NCBI RefSeq assembly: GCF_000745235.1
Contig: NZ_JQNL01000001.1
Location: 3,156,001 to 3,220,000 of the forward strand
Length of the DNA stretch: 64,000 bases
From: Luteibacter mycovicinus
GTDB taxonomy: Bacteria > Pseudomonadota > Gammaproteobacteria > Xanthomonadales > Rhodanobacteraceae
Reading direction: 5' to 3'
This document shows positions 51,749 through 61,334 of the stretch, piece by piece; position 1 is the stretch's first letter, and every line of letters begins with the position of its first letter. The translations under genes were made by a program, and so were the position numbers. Below the pieces are notes generated by a model that did not search any database, had not been told where the DNA came from, and saw nothing but the letters and a program-made list of their open reading frames with translations.

Positions 51749-53317
51749 ATGCCACTTTCCCTGAATATTTCATCCGAAGCCAAAAGGGCGCTCGTCGTCG
51801 GGCTACTCTTTGTGTTCGTGTTTTTTGCATGGGAGGGTCGGCAGGGCTTCAGTCTCTGGGACGAAGGTTACCTGTGGTATGGCATCCAGCGCGTCATGCA
51901 CGGAGAGGTGCCGATCCGTGACTTCCAGGCTTACGACCCTGGACGCTACTACTGGAGCGCCCTGATTATGTGGGTGAGCGGTAGCAGTGGTATCTCAGCG
52001 GTGCGCTATACCCTTGTGATCCTTCAGGCTGCCGCGCTCGTGCCGGTATTGGCCTGGCTCGGTGCGAGCAGCAATAAGCGGGGGTCCGGAACCTATCTCT
52101 TCATTTGCGCATTGACGCTCATGGTCTGGATGGTGCCTCGCCACAAGCTCTTCGACATTAGTATCTCGATAGGTCTGGTTTGCGTCCTCGCTGCCTGGAC
52201 CCTTCGTCCGACGACGCGTCGCTATTTTGGAGCGGGCGCCTTCGTGGGCTTCGTGGCGTACTTCGGGCGTAATCACGGCATCTATGGTGCCCTCGCCAGC
52301 ATCGGGATCCTGGTGTACCTGGCGGTTCGATGCGAAGACTGGCATGCCTGGTGGAGAGGCATCGCATCGTTCGTTGTGGGTGGGTTTGTCGGCTATCTGC
52401 CGATGTTCGTCACCATGCTTCTCGCACCGGGATTCACGTCGGCGCTTATTGAAAGCATCAAGTTCCTGTTCGACGTCAAATCGACCAATCTCCCCCTTCC
52501 TATCCCATGGCCTTGGCTAGCTCGGTTCGGCACCGTCGGGCTGGTGGATGCATTCCGCGACTTGACGCTGGGGATGTTTTTCCTTTCGACGCTGGCCTTC
52601 GGTGCGTCGGCCATCATCTATGTGCTCTTTTGTCGCTGGAGGCATCGGGCCGTGTCTCCGCTGCTGGTGGCATGCGCATTTGCCGCCATCCCATACGCCC
52701 ATTACGCATTCTCGCGCGCCGATGCGGGCCATCTCGCACAAGGGATCTTTCCGACGCTGATCGGCATCCTGACGTTGGCTGGCACCAGATCCGCGCTGTC
52801 GCGTTATTTCATAGCGGTTCCGCTGTGTGTAGCGAGCATCTTCGCCATGCTGCCGCTGCATCCAGGGTGGCAGTGCATGGGTGCGAGACATTGCGCACTG
52901 ATGAATATTGACGGAGACAGCCTTCGGGTTGATGCCGTCGCCGAGAAGGATGTCTTGCTTCTGCAAAAACTGAAGCGTGACTTCGGCTCCACGGGGCGGC
53001 CTTTCTTTGTCGCGCCCCTGTTGCCCGGCGCATATGCATTGCTGGGCGCGCGCTCACCGACCTGGGAAATATACACGGCGTGGAATCGCAGTGATGCGTT
53101 CCAGCAGGATGAAATCGCCAGGCTCAAACAGGCCAGGCCGGCATTCGTGGTCGTGTATGACCTTCCCCTGGACGGGCGTGAAGAGCTTAGGTACAAAAAT
53201 ACCCATCCGCTGATGGATCAGTACATCAAAGACAACTTCGAGCGCCTCGAGGGGTATTCGGTCAACCCGGCTCATGAGGTCTACCGTTCTCGGGACGCCG
53301 CTAGAGGATCACGCTGA
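51749..53317 (+). CDS. Polytopic GT39/ArnT-like glycosyltransferase
   Basis: 522 residues, about ten membrane helices. The first periplasmic loop reads FSLWDEGYLWYGIQRVMHGE VPIRDFQAYDPGRYYW: the acidic Asp-Glu pair followed by a conserved Y-PG-YYW segment is characteristic of C-type fold transferases that use polyprenyl-phosphate sugars. A C-terminal soluble part (VEKDVLLLQKL, RPAFVVVYDLPLDG) lies outside. In a gtrA/gtrB setting this is the third component that transfers the sugar to LPS, another glycan or protein. Last gene of the run; acceptor unknown. Confidence 0.8.
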   Translation: MPLSLNISSEAKRALVVGLLFVFVFFAWEGRQGFSLWDEGYLWYGIQRVMHGEVPIRDFQAYDPGRYYWSALIMWVSGSSGISAVRYTLVILQAAALVPVLAWLGASSNKRGSGTYLFICALTLMVWMVPRHKLFDISISIGLVCVLAAWTLRPTTRRYFGAGAFVGFVAYFGRNHGIYGALASIGILVYLAVRCEDWHAWWRGIASFVVGGFVGYLPMFVTMLLAPGFTSALIESIKFLFDVKSTNLPLPIPWPWLARFGTVGLVDAFRDLTLGMFFLSTLAFGASAIIYVLFCRWRHRAVSPLLVACAFAAIPYAHYAFSRADAGHLAQGIFPTLIGILTLAGTRSALSRYFIAVPLCVASIFAMLPLHPGWQCMGARHCALMNIDGDSLRVDAVAEKDVLLLQKLKRDFGSTGRPFFVAPLLPGAYALLGARSPTWEIYTAWNRSDAFQQDEIARLKQARPAFVVVYDLPLDGREELRYKNTHPLMDQYIKDNFERLEGYSVNPAHEVYRSRDAARGSR

Positions 53318-53338
53318 ATTTATGCCGCGGCCAGGCAG

Positions 53339-54103
53339 TCAGCGACGAGTTGCCTTCACGAAGTACCCCAAGGGATCTTCCTTGGCACCTAGTCCGAAGA
53401 GTTCGGCCACATGGGCGGCCACGACGAAGCCAGCGGTAAGCGGCAGCGTCACGATGAACAGGGGGAGTGTCCATAGCGATCTTGCGATCGATCGCGTCGG
53501 GGCGAGTCTGAGCGAGAGCACGACCAGCTTGCTCGCAATGGCGGTGATGTCGGTGCCTCGCTCTGCGATCTCCACGGCGTGGAAGCCATTCGCCTCGAAA
53601 AGCCTGGTCAGGCGCTCACGCGTGAAACGGTGGAAATCGTAGGGAACATGATGGCGGCGCGCTGACCAGGGAACGGTGACGAGTAGCGTCGCGTCGTGCC
53701 TGAGGCATCGTGCGACTTCGCGAACGACGACATCGGGATCCTCGACGTGTTCGAGGACTTCGATGCAAATGGCGCTGTCGAAAGACGCGTCAGGAAAGGG
53801 GATAGTTCGTCCATCGTAATACGTGATCCCCTCGCGTCCCTGTTTCATGCCGAATTCCTCGGCATTCCCGATATCTATGCCCTGGTAACGAGCGGTGGGC
53901 GGCAGCCATTCGCGCCAGGGTGATTCACCCGCGCCGACGTCCAGCACATTGCCGTCCAGTCGGGCCATCGCCGGGCGCAGCGGCCGCACAATCGTCAGCA
54001 GTTGCAGGTCGACCATGCACCTGACCCTGAACATGAAGGGATTTGATGAGGGCTTCTTTACCGAAATGGGTTTGAATGCCTCTGTCTGCATGGCCTGCGT
54101 CAC
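53339..54103 (-). CDS. Class I SAM-dependent methyltransferase
   Basis: 254 residues; ATG 54091 is an alternative start. Motif I DGNVLDVGAGESPWREWLP, GIDIGNAEEFG, SFDSAICIEVLEHVEDPDVV and LRHDATLLVTVPWSARRHHV PYDFHRFT, typical of the Methyltransf_11 group in polysaccharide loci. A C-terminal hydrophobic helix (SLWTLPLFIVTLPLTAGFVV AAHVA) suggests membrane association. Reads toward the polytopic transferase gene and follows a broken membrane gene on the same strand. Substrate unknown. Confidence 0.8.
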   Translation of the reverse strand: MTQAMQTEAFKPISVKKPSSNPFMFRVRCMVDLQLLTIVRPLRPAMARLDGNVLDVGAGESPWREWLPPTARYQGIDIGNAEEFGMKQGREGITYYDGRTIPFPDASFDSAICIEVLEHVEDPDVVVREVARCLRHDATLLVTVPWSARRHHVPYDFHRFTRERLTRLFEANGFHAVEIAERGTDITAIASKLVVLSLRLAPTRSIARSLWTLPLFIVTLPLTAGFVVAAHVAELFGLGAKEDPLGYFVKATRR

Positions 54104-54135
54104 TGTCTGGATGGCTTAAGGATATGAAGCTGGGG

Positions 54136-55261
54136 TTACGGTACTTTCGATAGTGCGGGGCGCGGAGCGTAGCGGATAGCGTCGTAGCTACCGAAATCCA
54201 GTGTCCCGTCGCGGCGATATACGGCATCGTAGTCCGTTAGCCATGCCTGTGCATCGTCGCCTTTGCGGATGAGTACCCATCCCGGCGCATTCAGTCTGCG
54301 CGCGACGCGGTCGAGGAACTTACGTCGCAAGTCCGCCGGAAGATAGAGGTAGTTTTCCGGCCCATGGTAGGCGCTCCAGGGCAACCCTGGGGTAGCGCCT
54401 TCAAGGTTCAGTGATGGGTCAAGGACGGTCACAAATTCGTGGCTTGCCGCCCAGATGGTTCGCATTCCGTGCGCCGCGTCACTGCCGGCAGTAGCCGGCG
54501 GATTGGGTCCCGCCATGGTCTGGTTGCTTGCCGCGCCCGCCGGATTCATGTAGCTGAAAGCCTGTATGGCGCGTTTCGGATGGAAGTCCAGAAGATTTCC
54601 ATCCGCCGTCACGCTTGCCCAGTTATGCCAGTTAGCCAACATTGGGTATACGAGGATGGCCGCGAGGAGACCGTTCGTCGTGACTCTCACCATAGGGGCG
54701 TGGTTTTCATGCCGAAGCGTGATCAGGAGCAGAACGAAAAAGGCACAGACATTGAGCAGGTTGTTGTCGTGACTCCGACCGAGGAAGTACGACGTGACGC
54801 CGAAGGCGGCAAGAAGGAGAATCACGATGCGATGGGTCTGCGCGTCGTCCGGCGCGCGACGCAGTCTTTCGTACAGCGCCATCGCTCCCAGTGTCCCGGC
54901 CAGGGCGAAGAACCAGATGATGCCGAACGGGCGCACCGGCACCGGTCCCGGAGGATATAAGACGTACGCAAAGTAGGCGTCGGCGGTTGGAAAGATTCCG
55001 TAGCCAAGGCGATACGCGCCTATAAAGCCAATGCAGGCCACCAGGAGCCAGCTTCCCAGCGTGACATTCGCCCACACGAAACTGCGCAGGCGGTCTTTCT
55101 TCTCGGCGCCGACGCAGCGAGCCCAGACATAATAAGGCCATTATACCGCGCTGACCTGAAACGCACTTTCGGGGGACCAAAGGCAGGGAGGTCGCCATCA
55201 AGCCCAGGAGAGCGGCTCCCAGACAGAGGTAGATGGCCACTGTTAGAGGCTTGTTGTCCAT
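54136..55261 (-). pseudogene. Polytopic membrane protein of the glycan locus, frameshifted
   Basis: From ATG 55261 the frame reads MDNKPLTVAIYLCLGAALLG LMATSLPLV (one helix) and then shifts. In the other frame WPYYVWARCVGAEKKDRLRS FVWANVTLGSWLLVACIGFI GAY continues through several helices (LVRP-free stretch FGIIWFFALAGTLGAMALYE, VILLLAAFGVTSYF, FFVLLLITLRH) to a soluble end (NYLYLPADLRRKFLDRVARR LNAPGWVLIRKGDD). A TAA in the second frame near 55140 marks the damaged region. The overall layout (helices, then a periplasmic tail) resembles the GT39-like protein at 51749. The N-terminal half of the ancestor seems to be missing as well. Confidence 0.7.
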
Positions 55262-55382
55262 GTCGTTGCGTCGAGACCCTTGTCAATGTGGCGAAATGGG
55301 GCCAGCGACTCGCATGTGCCCCTGGGCGACCGAGTCGGCAGCCATCATAGCGTGCCGCACCGCACTCCCGTGCCCGGGGGGA

Positions 55383-57299
55383 CTACCTCGGTGCCAGAAG
55401 TTCGCCAAGACGATCAGGGGCGCTGCCCAGACGTGCCAAGTGAGCATATTGCAGCGGTCCCGATGCGTGGAGCGTGGTGCTCATCGTTTCGCCGTCGACA
55501 CTCCACGTCAGTTTGAGAGGAGCTGGCGACCTATTTCGCAAGAGCGCTGCTAACGATTCAAAGGAATACGGTTTGCCATTGATTGCATCGATTTTGATGC
55601 CGGGGGCCAGTCCCGCCTTGAACGCAGGACCTTCCCACGCCACGCTGCGAATCACGCCGCCCTTGCCGATAGTAAATCCGATGGCGCTGGAGAAATCGCT
55701 GGCGCCGCTGTCCAACTCGTTTGCGCGGCTGTAGTCGCTTGGCGTTCCATCGAAGACGAGTCGATAGCCCTCACGCTCGATGCCATTGAGGACAATGGTG
55801 GGGTCGTGGGTATCCAGCCGCTTGCGCAGGAAGCCTGCCCAGTCCAAGGGTGCTACACGGTTGAGCGCAGCGCACACATCGGCAAACGCGTAGGTTCTCG
55901 TTGACAGATCGCCTTCGGCTCCACCGGCAAAGAAGTCCCGCGCAAAGTCATCGATACCTTTCACCTCATGGGTCTGCTCACGAATCTCCGCATCGACGGC
56001 CAGCCAGAGGAATACACCCTCACCGTAGTAATCCTCACGCCGTTGCCAATCACGCCACGACGTGGAGCGGCCGCCGGCGGTAATGATCGCATCGTTGGTA
56101 CTGTCCTGCAGCGACTTCCAGGTGCGTCCCTTCTGAGCGAGCACCTGCGCCGCACCCACCGCCAGCGCATCCAGCGTTTCCTGTTTCGTCCGCAGTCCGG
56201 AACGCGCCGCCAGCACGCGCCCCCAGAACTCGGTCTGGCCCTCGTACACCCACAGTAGGCTGCCCCGTGCGGGCGTGTTGAAGTCAGCTGTCCAAAGATC
56301 GGCAGGCTGGCGATAACGCCCGTTCCACGAATGGACGAACTCGTGCGCCAGCAGGTCGGCGTTGATGAGGTCGCGCTCGTCCCCGGCAAAATAGTCCGGC
56401 GGCAAGGTGTCGGTGCTGGACTGTGCCTGCTCGCTGCCGCCGGGACCGGGTAGCGCGTTGTCCAGCGCCAGCAGGAAATCGTAGTGTCGGTAATGCCGCT
56501 TCGGGAACACCTTGCCTGCCTGCTGCACCATCGCCCGAAGCGCGTCGAGTTGGGCCGATTTGATGGCGATCCTGCGCTCGTCATCGGCAAACACATTCAG
56601 GGTGACCGGCGCTTCGCCTTTGCGCGCTAGCGCATAACGCCCGACGTGGCGCGACGCGTAGACGGGCGAGTCGACCAGTGTCTCCAGTGAGGTGGTGCGA
56701 AACCCTGAGGCATCGCCCGGGTTGCTCTCCAGCGCCGTGGCGGAGGCGAAGCCATTTGGCAAGGTAACTCGTGCGCTTACAGGGATATTGCGCGTGAACC
56801 ACCCTGCCGGGTAAAGCACAACGTTTTGCCAGGGTACCGTGACCGTGGACGCGGTCATGGCAACGGCGCCCTGGCGAAGACTGAAGGGCGAGAGGTATTG
56901 GAACGACACGTCGAGCGCTTTCGCGTCGGCCGGAACGTCCACATGGAAGGCGAACATGTTGACGGTATCGCGTTCCCATTTCAGGGGCCGGCCGTTCGAT
57001 ACGACGGTCAAGCCTGTGAGGCCCGCTACCGACGCCGTCGGGGCATGGCTTGCGGTTTCCCATTGCGGGTACAGGAGGACCATGGGTCCCGCTGCCTGTA
57101 CCGGGATCGACTCCCGGACGCGGTAGATGCGCTGGCTCAGGTTGGAGGCGTCGACATCCAGCGTTATCTGCCCGTTGAAAGGCACGTCGCGTGCGACAGG
57201 AATCGGCGGGGGAAGGGGTGCCGGCTGCGGGCCTTCGGAAGCGAGGCTTGCCTGAGCGAAGAAGAAGGACAGAACGACGGCGGAAGCAACGACGCGCAT
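55383..57299 (-). CDS. M61-family glycyl aminopeptidase with PDZ domain
   Basis: 638 residues with a signal peptide (MRVVASAVVLSFFFAQASLA). An N-terminal beta domain precedes the zinc motif LLAHEFVHSWNGRYRQPADL (HExxH) with the third-ligand Glu in LLWVYEGQTEFWGRVLAARS. The C-terminal PDZ region (GFTIGKGGVIRSVAWEGPAF KAGLAPGIKIDAINGKPY) is part of the family layout. Exported enzyme that removes N-terminal glycine or other small residues; physiological target unknown. Divergent or convergent partners do not suggest a pathway. Confidence 0.9.
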   Translation of the reverse strand: MRVVASAVVLSFFFAQASLASEGPQPAPLPPPIPVARDVPFNGQITLDVDASNLSQRIYRVRESIPVQAAGPMVLLYPQWETASHAPTASVAGLTGLTVVSNGRPLKWERDTVNMFAFHVDVPADAKALDVSFQYLSPFSLRQGAVAMTASTVTVPWQNVVLYPAGWFTRNIPVSARVTLPNGFASATALESNPGDASGFRTTSLETLVDSPVYASRHVGRYALARKGEAPVTLNVFADDERRIAIKSAQLDALRAMVQQAGKVFPKRHYRHYDFLLALDNALPGPGGSEQAQSSTDTLPPDYFAGDERDLINADLLAHEFVHSWNGRYRQPADLWTADFNTPARGSLLWVYEGQTEFWGRVLAARSGLRTKQETLDALAVGAAQVLAQKGRTWKSLQDSTNDAIITAGGRSTSWRDWQRREDYYGEGVFLWLAVDAEIREQTHEVKGIDDFARDFFAGGAEGDLSTRTYAFADVCAALNRVAPLDWAGFLRKRLDTHDPTIVLNGIEREGYRLVFDGTPSDYSRANELDSGASDFSSAIGFTIGKGGVIRSVAWEGPAFKAGLAPGIKIDAINGKPYSFESLAALLRNRSPAPLKLTWSVDGETMSTTLHASGPLQYAHLARLGSAPDRLGELLAPR

Positions 57300-57415
57300 G
57301 CGGTGCGATACCTTGGCGGGAGGGAGTGGTGCCAGCTGGGTGCCCCCACGATAAGCGCATCGTCGCGGGGCACCCAGTGACCATCGGCATGGCCGCCCGG
57401 TCGTCCATTCAGGCC

Positions 57416-58066
57416 TCAGCCGGGAACGGTGGCACCCACCAGTGTTGCGATTTCAGCCGGTGTTTCAACCACCTTCCAGGCCCCGGCCTTCTCCAGTTCC
57501 TCGCGATCGCCGAAGCCCCAGAGGACGCCGATGCCACGAACACCGTTGGCGACCGCGCCGTCGATGTCGAAGTGGCGATCGCCGATCATGATCACGTCGT
57601 CCACGATGTGCCCGAAGTCCGCGATCGCCGCGGCGATCATCTCGGCTTTCTCGCTCTTCGACGTCGACGGATCGGGCGCATAGAGCGCATCGAACGCGTC
57701 GCCGAAGGGTAGGTGGGCGATGATCGGCTCCGCATGCGGCCGCACCTTGCTGGTGACGACCGCCAGCTTGTGACCTGCGCCCGCCAGTGCGGAGATCAGG
57801 TCGGCGATGCCCGGGTACACGGTGTGCTCGGACCAGCCGACATCGTGGAACCGCTGCGAGTAAGCCGCGACGGCCTGCTCGACGCGTTCGCTGTCACCAT
57901 TCAGGAGTTCGCCGAAGCTGACCCGAAGTGGTGGACCGATCCATGAGCGCAGCACGGTGTCGTCAGGCACGTCCGCGCCGACGGTCGCCAGCGAATGGCG
58001 AACGCCGGCGAAGATGCCGATCTCCGAGTTGATGAGGGTGCCGTCCAGGTCGAAGAGAATGAGCAT
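57416..58066 (-). CDS. HAD-superfamily phosphatase (phosphoglycolate-phosphatase-like)
   Basis: 216 residues from ATG 58066, which overlaps the pgk stop (TAATG) and so is translationally coupled. HAD motifs: LILFDLDGTLINSEIGIFAG (nucleophile Asp), VVTSKV (motif II Thr), Lys in SEKAEMIAAAI and IMIGDRHFDIDGAVANG (motif IV). Fits the Gph/pyrophosphatase-like subgroup with a helical cap. Substrate (2-phosphoglycolate or another small phosphate ester) is not fixed by sequence. The frame upstream of the ATG overlaps pgk and is not coding. Confidence 0.85.
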   Translation of the reverse strand: MLILFDLDGTLINSEIGIFAGVRHSLATVGADVPDDTVLRSWIGPPLRVSFGELLNGDSERVEQAVAAYSQRFHDVGWSEHTVYPGIADLISALAGAGHKLAVVTSKVRPHAEPIIAHLPFGDAFDALYAPDPSTSKSEKAEMIAAAIADFGHIVDDVIMIGDRHFDIDGAVANGVRGIGVLWGFGDREELEKAGAWKVVETPAEIATLVGATVPG

Positions 58067-59232
58067 TACTTCGAATCCGCACGAGCCTTGAGCGCGGCCA
58101 CGGCCGGAAGCTCCTTGCCTTCGAGGAATTCGAGGAAGGCGCCGCCGCCCGTCGAGATGTACGACACGCCGTCTTCGATGCCGTACTTGTCGACGGCCGC
58201 CAGGGTGTCGCCGCCACCGGCGATCGAGAAGGCCTTCGACGAAGCGATGGCACGCGCCAGCGTTTCCGTGCCCTTGCCGAACGCGTCGAACTCGAACACG
58301 CCGACCGGGCCGTTCCAGACGACCGTACCTGCCTTGGCGATCAGGTCGGCATAGCGCTTTGCGGTATCCGGACCGATGTCGAGGATCATCTCGTCGTCGG
58401 CGACCTGATCCACCGCCTTGACCGTGGCCTTCGCCGTGGCCGAGAACTCGGTGGCGACCACCACGTCGGTCGGCACCGGCACGTCGGCGCCACGTGCCCT
58501 GGCATCCGCCATGATCTTTTTCGCGGTGTCGAGCAGGTCCGCTTCGACCAGCGACTTGCCGACCTTGTGGCCGGAGGCGAGGATGAACGTGTTGGCGATG
58601 CCGCCGCCGACGATCAGCTGCTCGACGCGACCGACGAGGTTCTGCAGCAACTCGAGCTTGGTCGACACCTTGGATCCGGCGACGATGGCGAGCAGCGGCT
58701 TCTGTGGGTTTTCCAGCGCCTTGCCCAGCGCGTCCAGTTCCTTCGCCAGCAGCGGGCCAGCGGCCGCGACGGGAGCGAAGCGAATCACGCCGTGGGTCGA
58801 CGCCTGCGCGCGATGCGCGGTGCCGAAGGCATCCATGACGAAGACATCGCACAGGGCGGCGTACTTCTTCGACAGGGCCTCATCGTCCTTGCCTTCGCCG
58901 ACATTCATGCGGCAGTTCTCGAGCACGACGACTTCGCCGTCGGCCACGTCGACGCCGTCGAGGTAGTCGCGTACCAGGCGTACGTCTTTGCCGAGCTTTT
59001 CGCCGAGCCACTCAGCCACCGGCTTCAGCGAGGAAGCTTCGTCGAATTCGCCTTCCTTCGGCCGGCCAAGGTGCGAGATGACCATCACCTTCGCGCCAGC
59101 GTCGCGCGCTGCAACGATGGTGGGCAGGGAGGCATCGAGGCGCTGGGTGGACGTGATCTTGCCGTTCTCGACAGGCACGTTCAGATCTTCACGGATCAGG
59201 ACTCGCTTGCCTTTGAGGTCGAGGTCTTGCAT
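58066..59232 (-). CDS. pgk: Phosphoglycerate kinase
   Basis: 388 residues from ATG 59232 ([21 protein letters not shown]). Motifs: [78 protein letters not shown] and [14 protein letters not shown]. Makes ATP from 1,3-bisphosphoglycerate; the step after GapA. Slightly short at the usual insertion sites but all substrate residues are seen. Operon with the HAD gene downstream; the promoter side contains an inverted repeat family. Confidence 0.95.
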   Translation of the reverse strand: MQDLDLKGKRVLIREDLNVPVENGKITSTQRLDASLPTIVAARDAGAKVMVISHLGRPKEGEFDEASSLKPVAEWLGEKLGKDVRLVRDYLDGVDVADGEVVVLENCRMNVGEGKDDEALSKKYAALCDVFVMDAFGTAHRAQASTHGVIRFAPVAAAGPLLAKELDALGKALENPQKPLLAIVAGSKVSTKLELLQNLVGRVEQLIVGGGIANTFILASGHKVGKSLVEADLLDTAKKIMADARARGADVPVPTDVVVATEFSATAKATVKAVDQVADDEMILDIGPDTAKRYADLIAKAGTVVWNGPVGVFEFDAFGKGTETLARAIASSKAFSIAGGGDTLAAVDKYGIEDGVSYISTGGGAFLEFLEGKELPAVAALKARADSK

Positions 59233-59317
59233 GCGAATGACGGGCACGGTGAGGCTCCAGCTAGGGGAAGGAGAATTCGCCATTGTCCGCGTCCTTGATG
59301 GGGTGGCGCAAATCCGT

Positions 59318-59408
59318 GTCGCCAGCTGGGCTGGCTGTTACAGGTCGCCAGCGGGGCTGGCTCCTACAACATTGCCGTAGCCCTGTAGGAGCCAGCCCCG
59401 CTGGCGAC
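59318..59408. repeat. Second intergenic repeat family: three copies of a 25-bp unit
   Basis: Direct copies GTCGCCAGCTGGGCTGGCTG TTACA (59318-59342) and GTCGCCAGCGGGGCTGGCTC CTACA (59344-59368), then a perfect inverse of the second (59384-59408) after 15 bp. It shares only the terminal TGTAGGAGC with the other REP family. It lies in the divergent gap between pgk and maiA. Confidence 0.85.
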
Positions 59409-59482
59409 CCGCGCGGCAGCGCGGCAAGGCTTGCCCCGGTCCCAGCGCTAGAATCGGGAATTCCCCGCCAAGGAAGCCCCTC

Positions 59483-60133
59483 ATGTCCCTCACCCTTTAC
59501 ACGTATTGGCGCTCCAGCGCCGCCTATCGTGTTCGTATCGCCCTCAACCTCAAACGCCTCGACTACGAAGCGCGCCCCGTGCACCTGGTCAACGAGGGCG
59601 GCGAGCACCTGAAGGCCGACTACCGCGAGCTCTCACCGCAGGCCCAGCTACCCACGCTGGTCGACGGCGACCGCGTCATTCGCCAGTCGATGGCGATCCT
59701 GGAATACCTCGACGAGACCCGGCCGGATCCGGCCCTGATGCCCGCGGATGCGCAGGGCAGGGCGAAAGTCCGCGAGCTGATGCAGGCGGTGGGCACGGAT
59801 ATCCACCCGCTGGGTAATCTGCGTGTCCTGCAAGCGATCGAGACGGAATTCGGGGCCGATCAGGCGGCGAAAGAGGGGTGGTCGCGGCGCTGGATCCAGC
59901 ACGGTTTCGACGGCATTGAGGCCCTGCTCGCCGAGGGTGCGGCAGGAACGTTCAGCTATGGCGATACGCCGACGCTGGCCGATTGCTGTCTCGTCCCGCA
60001 GTTCTACAACGCGGTGCGCTGGGGGGTGGATCTGGCGCCGTATCCGACGATCCGGCGAGTGGTGGAGGCATGCCAGGCGCTCGAGGCGTTCCAGCGGGCG
60101 GCCCCGGAAGTTCAGCCAGACGCTCCAGCCTGA
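59483..60133 (+). CDS. maiA: Maleylacetoacetate isomerase (zeta-class GST)
   Basis: 216 residues. N-terminal thioredoxin-like domain with the zeta-class active site LYTYWRSSAAYRVRIALNL (S-S-x-x-x-R-V-R) and LNPQ-equivalent ELSPQAQLPTLVDGDRVIRQ SMAILEYL; all-helical C-terminal domain. Uses glutathione to isomerise maleylacetoacetate to fumarylacetoacetate, the step between HmgA and FahA. It is 26 kb away from the hppD-hmgA-fahA run, so the pathway is split in this genome. The downstream end abuts a REP unit interrupted by an IS. Confidence 0.93.
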   Translation: MSLTLYTYWRSSAAYRVRIALNLKRLDYEARPVHLVNEGGEHLKADYRELSPQAQLPTLVDGDRVIRQSMAILEYLDETRPDPALMPADAQGRAKVRELMQAVGTDIHPLGNLRVLQAIETEFGADQAAKEGWSRRWIQHGFDGIEALLAEGAAGTFSYGDTPTLADCCLVPQFYNAVRWGVDLAPYPTIRRVVEACQALEAFQRAAPEVQPDAPA

Positions 60134-60143
60134 CCCCAAACCG

Positions 60144-60157
60144 TGTAGGAGCGCGCC
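60144..60157. repeat. Left half of a REP unit split by an IS
   Basis: GTAGGAGCGCGCC stops at the IS end (60157); the rest, GCCCCGCGCGCGA, resumes at 61395. GCC occurs on both sides, the target duplication. Rejoining them with one GCC removed gives a normal REP unit. Confidence 0.88.
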
Positions 60158-60195
60158 TGTAGTGGCCGGGTATTTGAGGACCACGCATAGGAGCG

Positions 60196-61011
60196 TTAAG
60201 CCGCCATCCTCTCAAACTCGGCTGGCGGGCGGTAGTCGAGCGCGGAGTGCAGGCGCTCGTGGTTGTAATAGCGAACCAGGTAGTCGATCGCGTCTTGTGA
60301 TGCCAGAGCTCGGGTCGGGAAGGTTTCCTCGCCGAACCACTCCTGTTTAAGGCTTCGGAAGACGCGTTCGACGACGGCGTTGTCCCAGCAGTTCCCCTTT
60401 CGGCTCATGCTTTGAACGATGCCGTGCCGGGCCAGATGTTGGGTGTAGCGATCGGAGGTGTACGAGGCGCCCTGGTCGGTGTGGATGACTAACCCGGGAG
60501 CCGGCTGGCGCAAGCCGATGGCCAGTTCGTTGGCCTTGATGGCCAGTCGTGAATCGGGCGTGTGGCTTGTGGCCCAGCCGACGATTCGCCGGGAGTACAG
60601 ATCGACCACGATGGCCAGATAGAGGAAGCCCTGGCCCGTTCGGATGAAGGTGATGTCGCCGGCCCAGGTCTGGTTGGGACGCGCCGGATCGAACTGTCGG
60701 TTGACGATATTTTCGGCCGGTGCAGGTTTCGTGTTGCGTCTGGCGTAATGAAACCGCTTCTTCCTCAGTCGAATGTCCAGCCGGCGCATCAGTGTCGCCG
60801 CCCGTTCGCGACCCACACGAAAGCCGTGCCGGCACAGGCTGCGCGCAAGGCGGCGTGCGCCATAGCTGCGGCGACTATCCCGATGAATGGCCAGAGCGGT
60901 CTGGGCAAGCCCTTCGTCGATGGCGGGAGCCGCCTTGACGGGGGCGTAGTGCCGGCTCCGGGGCCAGCCAAGAATCGCGTAGACCTGTCGTATCGACAAA
61001 TCCCCTCTCAC
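60196..61011 (-). CDS. IS3-family transposase OrfB
   Basis: 271 residues from GTG 61011, overlapping the OrfA stop. Helix-turn-helix-like start (LSIRQVYAILGWPRSRHY), then HRDSRRSYGARRLARSLCRH G, and the DDE catalytic core: Asp in NQTWAGDITFIRT, Asp in LVIHTDQGASYTS and Glu in CWDNAVVERVFRSLKQEWF, ending with YNHERLHSALDYRPPAEFE. All catalytic residues are present. It is normally made as an OrfAB fusion by -1 frameshifting. Confidence 0.92.
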   Translation of the reverse strand: MRGDLSIRQVYAILGWPRSRHYAPVKAAPAIDEGLAQTALAIHRDSRRSYGARRLARSLCRHGFRVGRERAATLMRRLDIRLRKKRFHYARRNTKPAPAENIVNRQFDPARPNQTWAGDITFIRTGQGFLYLAIVVDLYSRRIVGWATSHTPDSRLAIKANELAIGLRQPAPGLVIHTDQGASYTSDRYTQHLARHGIVQSMSRKGNCWDNAVVERVFRSLKQEWFGEETFPTRALASQDAIDYLVRYYNHERLHSALDYRPPAEFERMAA

Positions 61012-61334
61012 CTTTTGGACGATCTCGGCTTTCGCAAGATGGCGGCCAGGTGAGAGGGCAACTGTTTTTTTAGGACGTCACGCTCCTGTGCCAACACCGC
61101 ACGAGCGTCTTCAGAGGCTTTCAGCTGTCCCTGAAGCTGCGCGATGAGGCGCCGCTGCTCCACCGGATCGTCCGGTATCGCCGCTTGCCGTTCACGCCAT
61201 TCCTCCACCCATCGCCTCAGGGCCGTCGGCCCCAGACCCATCATCTGAGCGGCTTGAGGCGGGGTATATCCCACCTCGACCACCAGTCGTATTGCCTCGG
61301 CTTTGACCGCTGCCGGAATTTTTCTATGAGCCAT
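61008..61334 (-). CDS. IS3-family transposase OrfA
   Basis: 108 residues. Helix-turn-helix MAHRKIPAAVKAEAIRLVVE followed by YTPPQAAQMMGLGPTALRRW VEEWRER, then a coiled segment (RRLIAQLQGQLKASEDARAV LAQERDVLKK) for oligomerisation. Ends over the slippery run; the last 18 residues after LKKQ are the unshifted tail. Confidence 0.9.
   Translation of the reverse strand: MAHRKIPAAVKAEAIRLVVEVGYTPPQAAQMMGLGPTALRRWVEEWRERQAAIPDDPVEQRRLIAQLQGQLKASEDARAVLAQERDVLKKQLPSHLAAILRKPRSSKR
61065..61071 (-). promoter_or_regulatory. A7 slippery site for OrfAB frameshifting
   Basis: T7 on the + strand, A7 in the mRNA (CTA AAA AAA CAG). A -1 slip reads TVALSPGRHLAKAEIVQKV straight into the OrfB frame, giving the OrfAB transposase. 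Confidence 0.75.

Noticed and set aside
58067..58852. Upstream extension of the HAD phosphatase frame into pgk
   Set aside because: It overlaps pgk in another frame, is Arg/Gly-rich noise, and the ATG at 58066 gives a normal HAD start.
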